A stretch of 64,000 bases of DNA from Rhyacophila brunnea. Its lineage: Eukaryota > Arthropoda > Insecta > Trichoptera > Rhyacophilidae. The position numbers and the translations under genes are program-made. Below, one piece after another: positions 45,921 through 56,929 of this stretch. The stretch lies in contig JAGYXB010002070.1 in NCBI GenBank assembly GCA_022495005.1, positions 868,001-932,000 on the forward strand, written 5' to 3'. Each line of letters begins with the position of its first letter. Positions within the stretch are counted from its first letter, which is position 1. Under the pieces are notes generated by a model. That model ran no database searches and was not told where the DNA came from. It saw only the letters and a program-made list of their open reading frames with translations.

Positions 45921-45989
45921 TCCGTGGTAAACTCAAAATACCTAAACTATCAACTTACCAACTTTTGGCAGCATCGTATCGAATACGTT

Positions 45990-46880
45990 GTTTAAGAACT
46001 CATAAACTTACACATTCAGGAGAAAAACCAGTTGCGTGTAATGAGTGATGACTTTGAAATGTAATCAAATATGTCATTTAAAAAACCTAGTAGTCTAAAA
46101 ACATGTGGAATGACAATACTGGTGCACACACTAACGAATGCGATTTATGTTCATATAGATGCTCGCAAATTAAAGGTTTAAAAGACACAAAATGACACAT
46201 TCTGATGAAAAATCTAATAAATGCAATGTATGTTCATATAGATTTTCGCGAATAATATGCGTACTTTCCGGACCGAGGATTGGAACTAGGGACCCTTGAC
46301 GCAATATGCCAACGCTTAAGCCACGCGGCCATTTTTGGTGGATGGTGAAAAACCTTATAAATGCAATGTATGTTCATATAGATGCTCGCAACTAAGTCAT
46401 TTTAAAAACTAACAAATGACAAATTCTGGTGAAAAACCTTTAAAATTCGATGCATATTCATATAAATGCCCACGACTTTGTTGTCTTAAAAGACATGAAA
46501 TGAATATGTACTTATTATATAGAACATACTCGTGAAAAATCTTATAAATGCAATGTATGTTCATTTGGATGCTCGCGACGGAGTAATCTTCAAACATATG
46601 TAAAGATACAAAATGGTGAATTACCTTTTAAATAAATTGACTACTTATACGGAGGCTCGGCACAAAATCATCTTAACGCTCATAAAACGAAACAGGAGAA
46701 AAACCATTTGCGTGTGATGAATTTTATTTTGAAAGTAAGTAGTACTTACCTAAACAAATATGTCATTTAAAAACTCATAATCGTGATGAGTTTAAATATA
46801 AATGTAAACAGATATGTAAGTAGGTACGTTGTTTAAGAACTAATAAACACACACATTCAAAAGAAAACCATTTGCGTGAA
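45990..46880 (+). pseudogene. Dead C2H2 zinc-finger array
   Basis: Degraded finger units at 84-bp spacing: THSGEKP at about 46012, NECDLCSYRCSQ at 46135, EKSNKCNVCSYRFS at 46210, then KPYKCNVCSYRCSQ at 46350, SYKCPRLCCLKRHEM at 46455, KSYKCNVCSFGCSRRSNLQ at 46540, and two weaker ones to 46880. The motif C-N-V-C-x-Y-R-C matches the live array at 22274-23632 more than the one at 57500. Stops, frameshifts and a SINE head (46253-46342) interrupt it. No cassette or module exon was found upstream. It is a relic of a further rightward ZNF gene. Confidence 0.8.
46253..46342 (-). repeat. SINE head inserted in a dead finger
   Basis: The complement reads GGCCGCGTGGCTTAAGCGTT, then GGGTCCCTAGTTCCAATCC, the tRNA-like head of the SINE at 16006, with box B reading GTTCCAATCC. 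Finger sequence resumes on both sides (SYRFSR before, GEKPYKC after), so it landed inside a finger unit. Confidence 0.65.
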
Positions 46881-47114
46881 ACAATTGTCGAAGCTGTCAG
46901 AGGCAATAACTTTTTAAAGAACCTACAAAACTTTATTTGATATCGATTCTGAATAGCATAATATGAAGTGACTAACACTTCTCTCCTAACATAACACCTA
47001 CCAGAACTACAAGCATACGTTGCACCACCTGGAGAAACAGAGAAAAAGAAGAAGCAAATATTATTAGGAAGAGTTAAGTGCCTGCAAGTTAACCCCTTTA
47101 TATAAAAAAAATAT
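46881..47114. other. Short spacer
   Basis: No feature supported. Confidence 0.35.
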
Positions 47115-48534
47115 AAATGTCATTCCAATATTATCTTTTGAGGAAAATATCGTTGCATAAAAACATACCTATTGCATTTTTCAAAAGTATGCATACCTAA
47201 TTGTATTCTAATAACTTAACGGTATTTATTTTTATTACAGATCATTTTAAAAAACAGTAGGTAAGTATAATTATATAATTGACTGCATTTTTCCTTATTA
47301 AACTGACATTGATCCATTCAAAATCATAAATAAATAGATAAATGTTAAGAAAGTTGAATGATTTTGTAATTTTGACACTTTTGTGTAATCAGATTGTCAA
47401 TTTTGAGGTAGTCTATTATAAACCGACATATTTAGTGCACCTTACACCGTTTTGGCTATTTTGAGGAGACTCTTTTGACTGGATGTTCCAAACGGATGCG
47501 GTCGTTTTTGTTCAGGACATTTTGACGGGGTACTTAGTGAAAATGGAAAAATGCGAATTTTTCGCGTAATTTAAATGGAAAAACAATAAAAACTTCATGA
47601 AAAATCATGTAATTAAATTACTCAAAGGTGTGTTTTTAAAAAATGTGGAAAAAAAATGTTTGGTTTTAAAACTTGACGGCCACTCAAAATCTAGTTACTA
47701 GCTTAATATAAGAGAAAAAAAAAATTTAAATCGTGCTAAAAGTTTACATAAATAACTTAATAGGATGCACTAAACAAAAAAATTTTAAGGCAAATTTAAT
47801 GGTTCAAGTGTCAAGTCCCTAAGATTTAAAAAATATTATCTCTCACGATATAATCGATAAAACAAAAAAAGCACGTGCACAAACGTAAGCCAATAATAGA
47901 CAACTTGATGACCTAATAAAAAATTTAAAAAGTTTGTTGGGTGGTTCTACTTAACGTTCATTAAATATTTCATATAGAATTACTCACGCACTATATGAGA
48001 AAAAAAATAAAAAAGTATGCATAATTGCGCACTAGCTTTGCAACAAGAGATTTAACTACAAAATATTTTTTTAAACTCACCCAGTCAGGTTTTGCATACA
48101 AACTTTAAAATTTAATAGCGCGCTAAATATAAGTGAAAAAGCAAAACAAAATCGTGCACTAACGTTCACTACCAACGCACAAGTGTGTACAATTTAAATT
48201 TAAGGAAAAACACATGTTTAGTGACACAAGTATCCAGCATTTAGCTGGGTCACCCAAATTGAAATGCGAATAACCCCCTTAATGTGCGTGCACAAACGCG
48301 TGCACAAACGTGCACTAACGATGCACAAACGAATGCACTCGAAAAAAGTTGAAATTTCAACATTGGGTGACCCAACGTTTAGCTGGAACACCCAATTTGA
48401 AATTGGAATTTTTCGGTTATTATAGGTGCACAAACGAAAAAAAATCGTGCACAAACGTGCACTAACGATGCACAAACAAATGCACGCAAAAAAAGTTGGA
48501 GTTTTAACATTGGGTGTTCCAGGTAAATGGACCT
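47115..48534 (-). repeat. Unclassified element, single-unit inverted copy
   Basis: Minus-strand copy of the family at 27487-30046: starts AGGTCCATTTACCTGGAA (48534 downwards), carries the GTTTGTGCAC reiterations, the AGCCAAAACGGTGTA boundary (about 47448) and the tail ending GGAATGACATTT (47115). It has one 1.1 kb unit instead of two and one copy of the 55-bp tail block. Flanks differ from the other copy, so the shared ends define the element. Confidence 0.75.
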
Positions 48535-49378
48535 CATATTATTTCATACAGTCGTTCGAGGCACACCTTATTGTTCCCATACACATTGTCTGGTATAATA
48601 TTGTGTAGGGTAATGGAGGTAAAAGATTTGGGTGTATTGTATGATGCAAAGTTTACTTTCAATCAGCTTATTCTTAACATCAGTACTAGATCTAGCAAAA
48701 TGCTTGATTTTGTTATGAGGGTTTGAAGGACATTTGAAAACGTCCGAGTGCTACGTACATTATACGTATCATTTGTGTTGAGTATTCTTGAATATGCCAG
48801 CATTATTTGGAGGCCCAACAGGTCCGTCCACACAATTAAGTTGGATCGAGTCCACAGTGGATTTCTTAGATTTCTCTACTTAAAGGCATACGGATTCTTT
48901 CCTTATGACAGAGATAATATTTTTTTCTTTTAGGTATGCTATCAATGCAATCCCGATCCACCCGAAGAGAGATCGCTCTATTAAAGCATTTCTTTTTACT
49001 TCTTCGTGGGTTCATTTACAATCCGTATATACTGGAAAATATTAATTTTCATGTTCCCACGAATATCACTCGTAAGACCACGGTCTTCATGATACCTTGT
49101 GTATCGTGCAAGTAACTTGTCTTAATTGATGGCACCATTAAGGTTGGTTTGTTTTTTATTAATTATAATCATGTTTGTGGACGTGTTAAATAGGTTAAAT
49201 TTATAATTGTATTTATTATTTTACTCTAATATCTACATAAGCATATACTGTCTTTTCTACTTTATTGTTATACTGGTTGTTAGTTTGTAATTTAGTCATT
49301 TTTATAATTTTGTATGAATTATGTATTATGGCGCATTGCCTAATCGCTGTAATGCCGTAATACTCTTTTCTAAATAAA
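48535..49378 (+). pseudogene. LINE 3' fragment, Jockey/CR1-like RT C-terminus
   Basis: IISYSRSRHTLLFPYT, then RVMEVKDLGVLYDAKFTFNQ and, after a stop, LRTLYVSFVLSILEYASIIW and LDRVHSGFLRFLYLKAYG. These are the thumb and post-RT region of a Jockey- or CR1-type LINE. It begins exactly where the unclassified element ends. It closes with TGGCGCATTGCCTAATCGCT and TTTCTAAATAAAAATAA. The active site and everything upstream are absent. It does not match the intact Jockey element at 51262 closely and is another family. Confidence 0.7.
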
Positions 49379-50869
49379 AATAATATACAAATTATTACTC
49401 GAGCTTAATTTCGCAGTTTTATTTTCTGTGCCTTTTTTAAACTTGTGCCACCTACTCCGGACTCTTGTTCATCAACATTTTTGATCTGGGGGTTAAAGCT
49501 GAGGTACCCAGCCCAACAACCTGCCAAGTATCACAGGCTACAGAACTGGGTAACAGAACCGATAATAATACCATAAAGTGATTATACTGTGACAATAAAC
49601 CATAATATTTTTGACGTCAATGACGCGGACTCGCAAAGTTTAGATGGATCTCTCATCATAACGCAGTGCCTGACAACAAAACTGCGCGCTACCTGTATGC
49701 ACTATAAACAGTTTTCTAAAATTAAAAATGTGAAATCACGCATATTGGACTTGGTCTTGGCAGAGGGAATGGGACGACTGGCCTCCGGACAATTGGACGC
49801 CGCACTGTCGTAGACACATGTAGACGAGGTATTTTAATTAGTTTCTATCTACTACTTAGTAGTTTGAATTCATTTTACTCTTAACATAATGTATTCTTTA
49901 TCGCGGATTGAGAATTACCATGCCTTAGGCTTTATATAAAATAAAAAACTCTTTTTTCGTTGGATTTTAAACATATGCACGATTAAATCATTTTTTACGT
50001 CTGCATATTTACATTCTTACCAACTATTAAATCATAATATAATCATTGAAGTGTAAATAATAATATTGAATATTTTTTTTAAAGTACCTATAAGTACCAA
50101 ACGTCTATTTATTTTTGAATTCCGTGGCGTCCAGTTGTCCGGTGTCAAATCGTCCTAGACCGCTTGGCAGATGCAGATTGTAACGCACCGGTGAATGCTT
50201 GCGTTGATCTCTTTGTTCAGGAAGAATCCTGCTCTATTATGTAGTTGAGTTGCCAGTCAATTATCACAATTTTTCCAATGGTCATCATAGTGGCAGCAAT
50301 AATTTTGAATCTGGTAGCTCAGAGATAGAATAGAATTGCTTTATAATATCAGTACCTACTGGTACTTTGCGCAGCTTCCCTAAATGGTTCATTCATGACA
50401 TTATTAAATCCTTTGGCTTGAAAACCATCTATCATTATAGATGGAAGTGCCCGAATGTATATAGTGCTTTCTCCGATATGCGCAGAAGAGTTCATCAAGA
50501 TTGTAATAATACTTGATCCACTGAGTATACCTGAAATCCTACGACTGGCAACCCGAACAGCGCCAAACGCGGCCAATCACAAACACATGGGCTTTGAGAA
50601 AATCATATAAATATATTGCGTCTTGTCCTGTGAGAATCGAATCTGGAATCGAAGCGGTAGATTGCTCCATCTGTACAAGTGCCTTTTTCAAGGCGTAACT
50701 ACAGCGGTGGCATCGCATAATCAAACAATATTATTATAATTACGAATATTATACATAATAATTATCTATAAAACATTCCTAATATTTCATCTCTGCTTCC
50801 AGTGCACTGTTTACTCACATCTCAAAGTCTGCTGACCCTTGAGCAAACAATAGAAATCCTGAAAGTCGT
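49379..50869. other. Unassigned region
   Basis: Two short open frames (49589-49813 on plus, 50539-50724 on minus) give no recognised product. GGACAATTGGACGCCGCAC at 49788 recurs inverted near 50128 as TGGCGTCCAGTTGTCCGG, so the 340 bp between may be bounded by inverted repeats. AGAATCGAATC at 50633 repeats after the Jockey poly-A at 56026. Confidence 0.35.
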
Positions 50870-51261
50870 AACAGGTAGTTGGCCGGACAGGCCGACAGCT
50901 GCGCATTAACACACTCGAGACCGGGCTACGCTCTGTACGTGCGCTCGAGTTATCGCGCGTCAACTCATCCTATCCCGGACAACACTTCTTCTTAGTACTG
51001 GTTACGACCTGTTCTGACCGCGCGAGTTCGGTAATTGCACGTTTTAGAACGTGTAATTACTTAACTGGCCCACGGTAATACCAGGCCTAGACTAGGACGA
51101 GCGGAGGAGTGTGGTAAGAAACAAACCCAAATTATTCTTATTTTCCCATAAGTAAACAGGCACAATCAAAAAATAGAAGGGGCACATTTCCTCCCCCCTT
51201 TCGCCCTCACCGGTAGCCTGCCTAGCAAGCTGCCGGTTAGGATAAATCTCTAAAAACTACG

Positions 51262-52710
51262 ATGGAGAAAAATATGAAAAAAGCACTTTCTTCACCTTTC
51301 TTTCAAGCATCTTCAGTGCGAAAACCCCTCCAAATACCCCCTCTTATAAAACCCCATGATAGAGTCATAAACCCTACTTTTTCGTCAAGGTCTCTAGCCC
51401 CCACTGAGGACACCGCTATTGAGGTCACCCTCAATAACCTCTCCCAGGATATGGAGACGGAATTTCCGGAACTTCAGATTCCCAAATTTCCTTTTAAGTG
51501 GCAGAGAGGCACTGCAAAGGCCCCAAAACGGCCGCTCTCGACTTCCCCAACATTTGTGCCAACAGCGAACAAATTTATGGCACTTAACCCAGAGGAAATA
51601 CTCCCAACTGCCCCACCAAAACTCCCCCCCTCTTCTGCAAATCTTCCCAAGGCTCGCAAAACCCGAGTCCCTCCTGTCATTCTCTCAGTAATGGGAGAAA
51701 ACCATAAGACGGTAATAGACCGTCTCAATACATTCCTGGGTGAAAATAAATGCTCCATCCAAATTAGAGGACCAAACTACTCCGTGCAAACGGAATCAGT
51801 AGTTGCGCACAAACTTCTTGTTAACGGTCTACGAGATTCTGGAGCCGTTTTTCACACATTCACCCTTGCAGAGGATAGAACCTGCAAGGTAGTTATAAAG
51901 GGACTTCCCAACATAGAACCGAGAGAAATCTCGGAGGACCTCAGAGCGAGAGGCTTTGAGGTAATATCAGTCTCTTTAATGAGATCCAAAAATCCGACCA
52001 CCACCAGAAATCCCCTCTTCCTGGTGCAAATGCCCCCTGGCTCCGACATGCAGTTTATGTCAAACAAGGTTAGAGAAATTTTTCATGCCAAGGTGTCCCT
52101 GGAGAAATTCAGGGGCAAGTCAAACAATGCTGGCACTCAGTGCTATATATGCCAACAGTTCGGTCATTCGGCCCATAACTGCAATAGAGACGCAAGGTGC
52201 GTCAAATGTATGGATGCTCATGCATCAAAGGAATGCCCCCGCCCTAAAGGTAGTGCCATAGGTTCCCCAGGAGTCAGGTGCTGCAACTGCGGCGGGGACC
52301 ACCCAGCCAATTTCAGGCAATGCCCTAAGCGTATTGCCTACGCTAAGGCAATAGCAGCTCGCAGAGCAGCCTCAGCGACTCCTAAGACCAAAGCCATGCC
52401 GCACAAATCAGTCTCCCGAGCGGCAGACCCCCAAATACTATCATACACGGCAGCTCTCACGGGACCGCAAACATCTGCTTCCGCAGCAGCCAATCAGTCA
52501 AGCCCCCACAGTAGGACCATTCCTTCAACTCTGGTAGAAGCACTGAATTCACTCCTTCATGGAGGGGATGGTGTCACCATTGATGACATTCCAGCCATAC
52601 TGGAATGTATCAAAATGACTCGCTCTATCCGAGCAGAGCCTACCCTGTCCATGGAGGAAAGGCTTGACAGAGCCGAATCTCTGCTTATTAAATGCGGCAT
52701 GTTGCCCTAA
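51262..52710 (+). CDS. Jockey-type ORF1 (Gag-like RNA-binding protein)
   Basis: 482 aa starting MEKNMKKALSSPFFQ. A Pro/Ser-rich N-terminal half leads to a central RNA-binding domain (residues about 165-285, with KVVIKGLPNIEPREISEDLR). Three zinc knuckles follow: CYICQQFGHSAHNC (294-307), CVKCMDAHASKEC (313-325) and CCNCGGDHPANFRQC (340-354). The last, with C-x2-C-x3-H-x6-C, is typical of Jockey-clade Gag proteins. A Ser/Ala-rich linker and an acidic tail end the protein. It would bind the element RNA and form the ribonucleoprotein. The stop TAA touches the ORF2 ATG (TAAATG), suggesting coupled termination and reinitiation. Confidence 0.9.
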   Translation: MEKNMKKALSSPFFQASSVRKPLQIPPLIKPHDRVINPTFSSRSLAPTEDTAIEVTLNNLSQDMETEFPELQIPKFPFKWQRGTAKAPKRPLSTSPTFVPTANKFMALNPEEILPTAPPKLPPSSANLPKARKTRVPPVILSVMGENHKTVIDRLNTFLGENKCSIQIRGPNYSVQTESVVAHKLLVNGLRDSGAVFHTFTLAEDRTCKVVIKGLPNIEPREISEDLRARGFEVISVSLMRSKNPTTTRNPLFLVQMPPGSDMQFMSNKVREIFHAKVSLEKFRGKSNNAGTQCYICQQFGHSAHNCNRDARCVKCMDAHASKECPRPKGSAIGSPGVRCCNCGGDHPANFRQCPKRIAYAKAIAARRAASATPKTKAMPHKSVSRAADPQILSYTAALTGPQTSASAAANQSSPHSRTIPSTLVEALNSLLHGGDGVTIDDIPAILECIKMTRSIRAEPTLSMEERLDRAESLLIKCGMLP

Positions 52711-55707
52711 ATGGCTAACACACGCCCACTAAAAATAATCTCCTGGAACGCCCGCAGCATTGCTCAGCGCGATAAGCGACCGGAGTTGACTGACCTACTC
52801 CGGGTGCTAGACGTGGACATTGCTTTAATTCAGGAGACATTCCTTAAACCAAAAGACCGTTTCTCCGTTCCCGGTTTTGACTGTTATCGTGAGGACCGCC
52901 CTCTCCCAGCAAAGGGTGGGGGTGTCATGATACTAGTCAATCAAGACTTAAAACATGCTCACATCCCAATTAAGCCTCTCATTGGATTTGAAGCCACGGC
53001 AGTTGAAGTAAACTTAAATGGACGCCTACATGCCATAATTTCGGTATATGGGCATGCCAAAGAAAAAATGAGCGAGGCAGAGGTGGTCTACCTTGCCAAC
53101 CTCAGAGGCTCAGTCATCCTAGCAGGTGATTTTAATGCACATAATAAGATTTGGAACTGCCATTCCAACAACGCCCGTGGCAATGCCCTCTTAAAGATTA
53201 CAGAGAAATACGATTTCTCAATCTCACATCCTGACGAGCCGACTCGTGTCCAAGCTCGTTGCAACCCAGCAGTTTTAGATTTTGTGATAGCAAACAACTC
53301 CCCAGAAACCGGTGTCCCGAGAGTTGTTAATGCTCTGAAGTCGGATCACCTGCCAATTTATTTCGAAGTTGGAGGCGAATACGATAAAGAAAGTAAAATC
53401 CAATTTGACTACTCTAAAGCCAAATGGCACCTATTCAAGAGGCATATTAATCGATGCATTGATCTCACGCCTAGAACCTTTCAAACGGAGGTAGAGATAG
53501 AGACAGCGGCCGTCGAACTCACTGATACTATTCTCACAGCGAGACGTCGCTATATTCCGAAAATCAAGAAAAATCCCATCAGGGTGGATCTTAATGATGA
53601 GGCCAGAGAGCTCATCAATACTAGAAACCAGCTACGCAAGGACTGGAACAAAGCTAGACGCACAAATCACTTCATCAAACGTGAGATCAATACTTTGCAA
53701 GGTAAAATCAAGAAGATAGTATCAGAACTACAAGCCGAGCATTGGGACAATAAACTCAAGGACTGCAGAATTTATACAGACGACCCGCGGAACTCGCTCT
53801 GGGCACTATCCAGGGCGATTAAAACGGGCCCGTCTGTTATAAAGCCCCTCAGAGAGAATGCGACTAGTCGAAATTTCGTGTACTCAGATCTCGAAAAAGC
53901 AGACGCACTTGCCGATGCGTTCGTCAATAATACTAAAATCCAGTCGGACACCGATTCAGCTACTAAAGCCTTGGTGAACAACTCAATTCTTGCACTTGCG
54001 AAAGAAGACATCGATCCCGATGATGTTAAAATTGTTGAACCGCGCGAGATCTCTAGATCTATCATTACCTTGATCGCCAGAAAGGCACCCGGACGAGACA
54101 ATATCACAAATTACATGTTGAAACGACTTACCGAGAAGGCGCGGATACATATTGCTAAGATCTTCAATGCATGTCTGCTGCGCGGATACTTTCCAAAGAC
54201 CTGGAAAACGGCTCACGTTGTCGCTATAGCAAAACCCAAGAAAGACCACTCTTTGGCTGTAAACTACAGACCTATAAGTCTACTAGATGGCATAAGCAAA
54301 CTTTTCGAGAAAGTGATCCTTCGACGCTTTCTCCCATCCCACAATCAAGTCCTCCCGGACACCCAATATGGTTTCAGGAAGGGTCTATCAACGACCCTAC
54401 AACTCTCCAGAATTACCGGGATTGTGATGGCCGATATGAGGCAACGCAAGACCACTGGTATGGTTCTGTTGGACCTCGAAAAGGCATTTGATACGGTCTG
54501 GCATGACGGTCTAATCCACAAACTTTTTACCACAAACATGCCCGTGTACATCACAAAAATCATCCAGAACTACTTGAGCGGTCGAGCGCTTTTTGCAGTG
54601 GTCAAACGGGAGAATTCATCTCACCGCACTATCGATGCAGGGGTACCACAGGGCAGTTTGATGGGGCCTAGGCTCTTCAATCATTTCATAAGTGATATGC
54701 CAAATCCCGCCAACTGCACACTGGCGCTATACGCAGATGACACAGCCATCCTTTCCACCAGCCGCCAGACTGACACGGCGATTAGGAACTTAGAAAAGGG
54801 CACTCGACAGCTAACTGATTATTTCAGTCGCTGGAGACTTAAAGTTAACGCGGAGAAGACGGAGGCGATTCTCTTCTCGCGGAGCCAAAAATCCTATAAA
54901 GGAAAAATTACTGTTTGTGACATTCCCTGTTCATTCAGTAACACTGTGAAATACCTCGGGGTATACCTTCACCATAGATTGAACTGGACACCTCACCTAT
55001 TAGAAGCCAGGCGAAAAGCCTTTATGGCGATGGGGGTTCTTAGACCCATCTTCAACCGTAGAAGTTGTCTCTCAGAAGAAAACAAAAAGGCACTATATAG
55101 CATGGTTATTAAACCAACCATGCTGTATGCATCCCCAATTTGGACTACTGACATCACTAAATCCAATTTAAAGATGCTGCAAACAATAGAGAACAGATGC
55201 CTTCGAATCGTCTACGAACTCAAGCCTCACCATAGCATCAAACGCATCAATGCTAAACACGATGGAATCGACATTGCCGAAACCATAACTAAATACAGAG
55301 AGACCTTCTTGAATAGACTGACAGAAGGGCCTCATAAGAAACCTACACTATTTGCCAACAAAATTCAAAATTTTAAGCACAAGCGCAAGGAAGCTAGGCT
55401 CCGTCATAAGATGATGCCCCCTGACTCTCCAAATCCTGATGATCCACCTCCTCCTCACTCAATTACAGGTACCTCTTCCACAGCGGATGCGGCCGGCAGT
55501 ACTCTGACCCCGCCGGATCCCTTCCAGGGTCTAGCGGTAGAGGTAAAAGAATGTTTGGAAGCCCTAAGAGTTAAACTAGGTAGCTTTAGAATGTACATCA
55601 GAATGAGACTCGGGCTCAAAGCCCAGGTGAGAGCTAAACTTGTGGAAAACAGAAAACGGGGTATACCCCCTAGGGACTGGGCGAACATCTTTGATGTTAT
55701 AAAATGA
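52711..55707 (+). CDS. Jockey-type ORF2 (endonuclease and reverse transcriptase)
   Basis: 998 aa, uninterrupted. Residues 1-220 form an APE-like endonuclease with all expected motifs: ISWNARS (Asn 12), IQETFL, GDFNAHNKIWNC (139-150) and SDH (211-213). The RT follows: RKAPGRDNITNYMLKRL, then YRPISLLDGISKLFEKVIL, TQYGFRKGLSTTLQL, MVLLDLEKAFDTVWHDGL with a catalytic Asp, GVPQGSLMGPRLFNHF and LALYADDTA (YADD 674-677). A thumb region (KYLGVYLHHRLNWTPHL) and a tail with a Pro-rich stretch (PPDSPNPDDPPPPHS) end it. It nicks the target and copies element RNA by target-primed reverse transcription. No RNase H is evident. All catalytic residues are present. Confidence 0.92.
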   Translation: MANTRPLKIISWNARSIAQRDKRPELTDLLRVLDVDIALIQETFLKPKDRFSVPGFDCYREDRPLPAKGGGVMILVNQDLKHAHIPIKPLIGFEATAVEVNLNGRLHAIISVYGHAKEKMSEAEVVYLANLRGSVILAGDFNAHNKIWNCHSNNARGNALLKITEKYDFSISHPDEPTRVQARCNPAVLDFVIANNSPETGVPRVVNALKSDHLPIYFEVGGEYDKESKIQFDYSKAKWHLFKRHINRCIDLTPRTFQTEVEIETAAVELTDTILTARRRYIPKIKKNPIRVDLNDEARELINTRNQLRKDWNKARRTNHFIKREINTLQGKIKKIVSELQAEHWDNKLKDCRIYTDDPRNSLWALSRAIKTGPSVIKPLRENATSRNFVYSDLEKADALADAFVNNTKIQSDTDSATKALVNNSILALAKEDIDPDDVKIVEPREISRSIITLIARKAPGRDNITNYMLKRLTEKARIHIAKIFNACLLRGYFPKTWKTAHVVAIAKPKKDHSLAVNYRPISLLDGISKLFEKVILRRFLPSHNQVLPDTQYGFRKGLSTTLQLSRITGIVMADMRQRKTTGMVLLDLEKAFDTVWHDGLIHKLFTTNMPVYITKIIQNYLSGRALFAVVKRENSSHRTIDAGVPQGSLMGPRLFNHFISDMPNPANCTLALYADDTAILSTSRQTDTAIRNLEKGTRQLTDYFSRWRLKVNAEKTEAILFSRSQKSYKGKITVCDIPCSFSNTVKYLGVYLHHRLNWTPHLLEARRKAFMAMGVLRPIFNRRSCLSEENKKALYSMVIKPTMLYASPIWTTDITKSNLKMLQTIENRCLRIVYELKPHHSIKRINAKHDGIDIAETITKYRETFLNRLTEGPHKKPTLFANKIQNFKHKRKEARLRHKMMPPDSPNPDDPPPPHSITGTSSTADAAGSTLTPPDPFQGLAVEVKECLEALRVKLGSFRMYIRMRLGLKAQVRAKLVENRKRGIPPRDWANIFDVIK

Positions 55708-55996
55708 TCCACACAAGATCATAATCTCAAGCCGAACATCCCGCTAAAGGATGAACTTTTTGTTTGTTGGACCCATAAGGACAATATTCGGAAGAGGGTT
55801 TTTCTTAACTGTTTTCCCTCGAAAGACTTGTTTGAAAAGCGAAGGTAAATGTAAATTCAACAGCTCAATACTTAGCTAGATTACATGCGGGAAAGGGCAT
55901 TAATGTACTTACAAGACCCAACCCTAGAAATAATAGTCAGGAAACCGAGGTCTGCCTCTCAGACCTCACAAGGTTTCAGTTAGAAGAAAAGGTAGG

Positions 55997-56026
<30 letters not shown>

Positions 56027-56028
<2 letters not shown>

Positions 56029-56929
56029 ATCGAATCCAGACACGGCTCGAAATGACCAGAGCGCAAAAGAGCTCTGTTCCAGTTCATAAGGTCCCCAAAA
56101 TTATCGCTCCGTCATCTCGTGAAAAAAATACTTGACCGTCTGAGATAAAATAAATATGCCATATTACTACCTATAACAAAAACTAACACTATTAGTTTCA
56201 TAAGATACACATAAAATTAGATACTTAACTAGGTTAATATTATATTTATAATGCTGGATGCGTGTATCATAACATTATTGTTATGAAAGAAATGATGGCA
56301 AGTAAAAAAGTATACTACAAAATAAATAAAACAAAAAAGTATAAAACTAAATTTTATTGTCAAAAAATATCCAAGACATAATAACATATTGATGAACAAA
56401 TTGACAAAATTAGAAAGAATTTATAATTGTTTAAACTAATTGTTGAATTATTTAGGTATAACATTTTTCTTTATTATATTATACTAAAATCGTTCTTAAA
56501 CAAAAAAAAATATTAAAATATAGATAAAAGGACAAAACAACATTGAAATTTGTTCATAGACTAGCTCGATCATGGTTTAGTAAGGAATTATAAAATGGGT
56601 GGCATATTTCTCTTATTAAACATGTTGTACATATTAATTTAAAATCCACCAGTTTAGTGGATTTTATGGGAAAACTGATAATTTATTTACTATTAAATTT
56701 TACGAAAAATTCTGATAATTTGAACAATGCCATAGCATTTCAATTTTCATGTAATGTTGATGCGATGGGTACAGAATTTAAATTGACTCATTCGGTTGAT
56801 CTGGACTCTAGTTCTGAACTAATTAAAGTTACATGAATAATACGGTTTCTATAATAAGATAACTACTATGTCTTTTTTATAAAACCTAAAAAAATTATCA
56901 TAATATCTTATATGAGCCAATATGAGTTA
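56027..56929. other. Spacer with hAT-like terminus
   Basis: CACGGCTCGAAATGACCAG at about 56041 resembles the terminus at 38154. The rest is AT-rich with no gene. Confidence 0.4.

Larger units (their letters stand above)
50870..56026 (+). mobile_element. Jockey-type LINE with two intact ORFs
   Basis: A GC-richer leader of several hundred bases (roughly 50870-51261; exact start uncertain) precedes ORF1 (51262-52710) and ORF2 (52711-55707), a 3' region, and a run of 30 A's at 55997-56026. Both ORFs are uninterrupted, unlike every other LINE in the window, and base composition is distinctly less AT-rich. The 11-base string AGAATCGAATC occurs at 50633 and right after the A run; if it is the target duplication, the element would start at 50644. 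I regard that as unproven because 50690-50800 is AT-rich and unlike a LINE leader. Confidence 0.85.

Noticed and set aside
49589..49813. Short host gene exon
   Set aside because: Flanking splice signals are weak, the product is unrecognised and part of it recurs inverted 340 bp away, suggesting repeat sequence.
51419..52067. Open frames overlapping Jockey ORF1 and ORF2 in other frames
   Set aside because: Shadows of the real ORFs on either strand; no independent motif.
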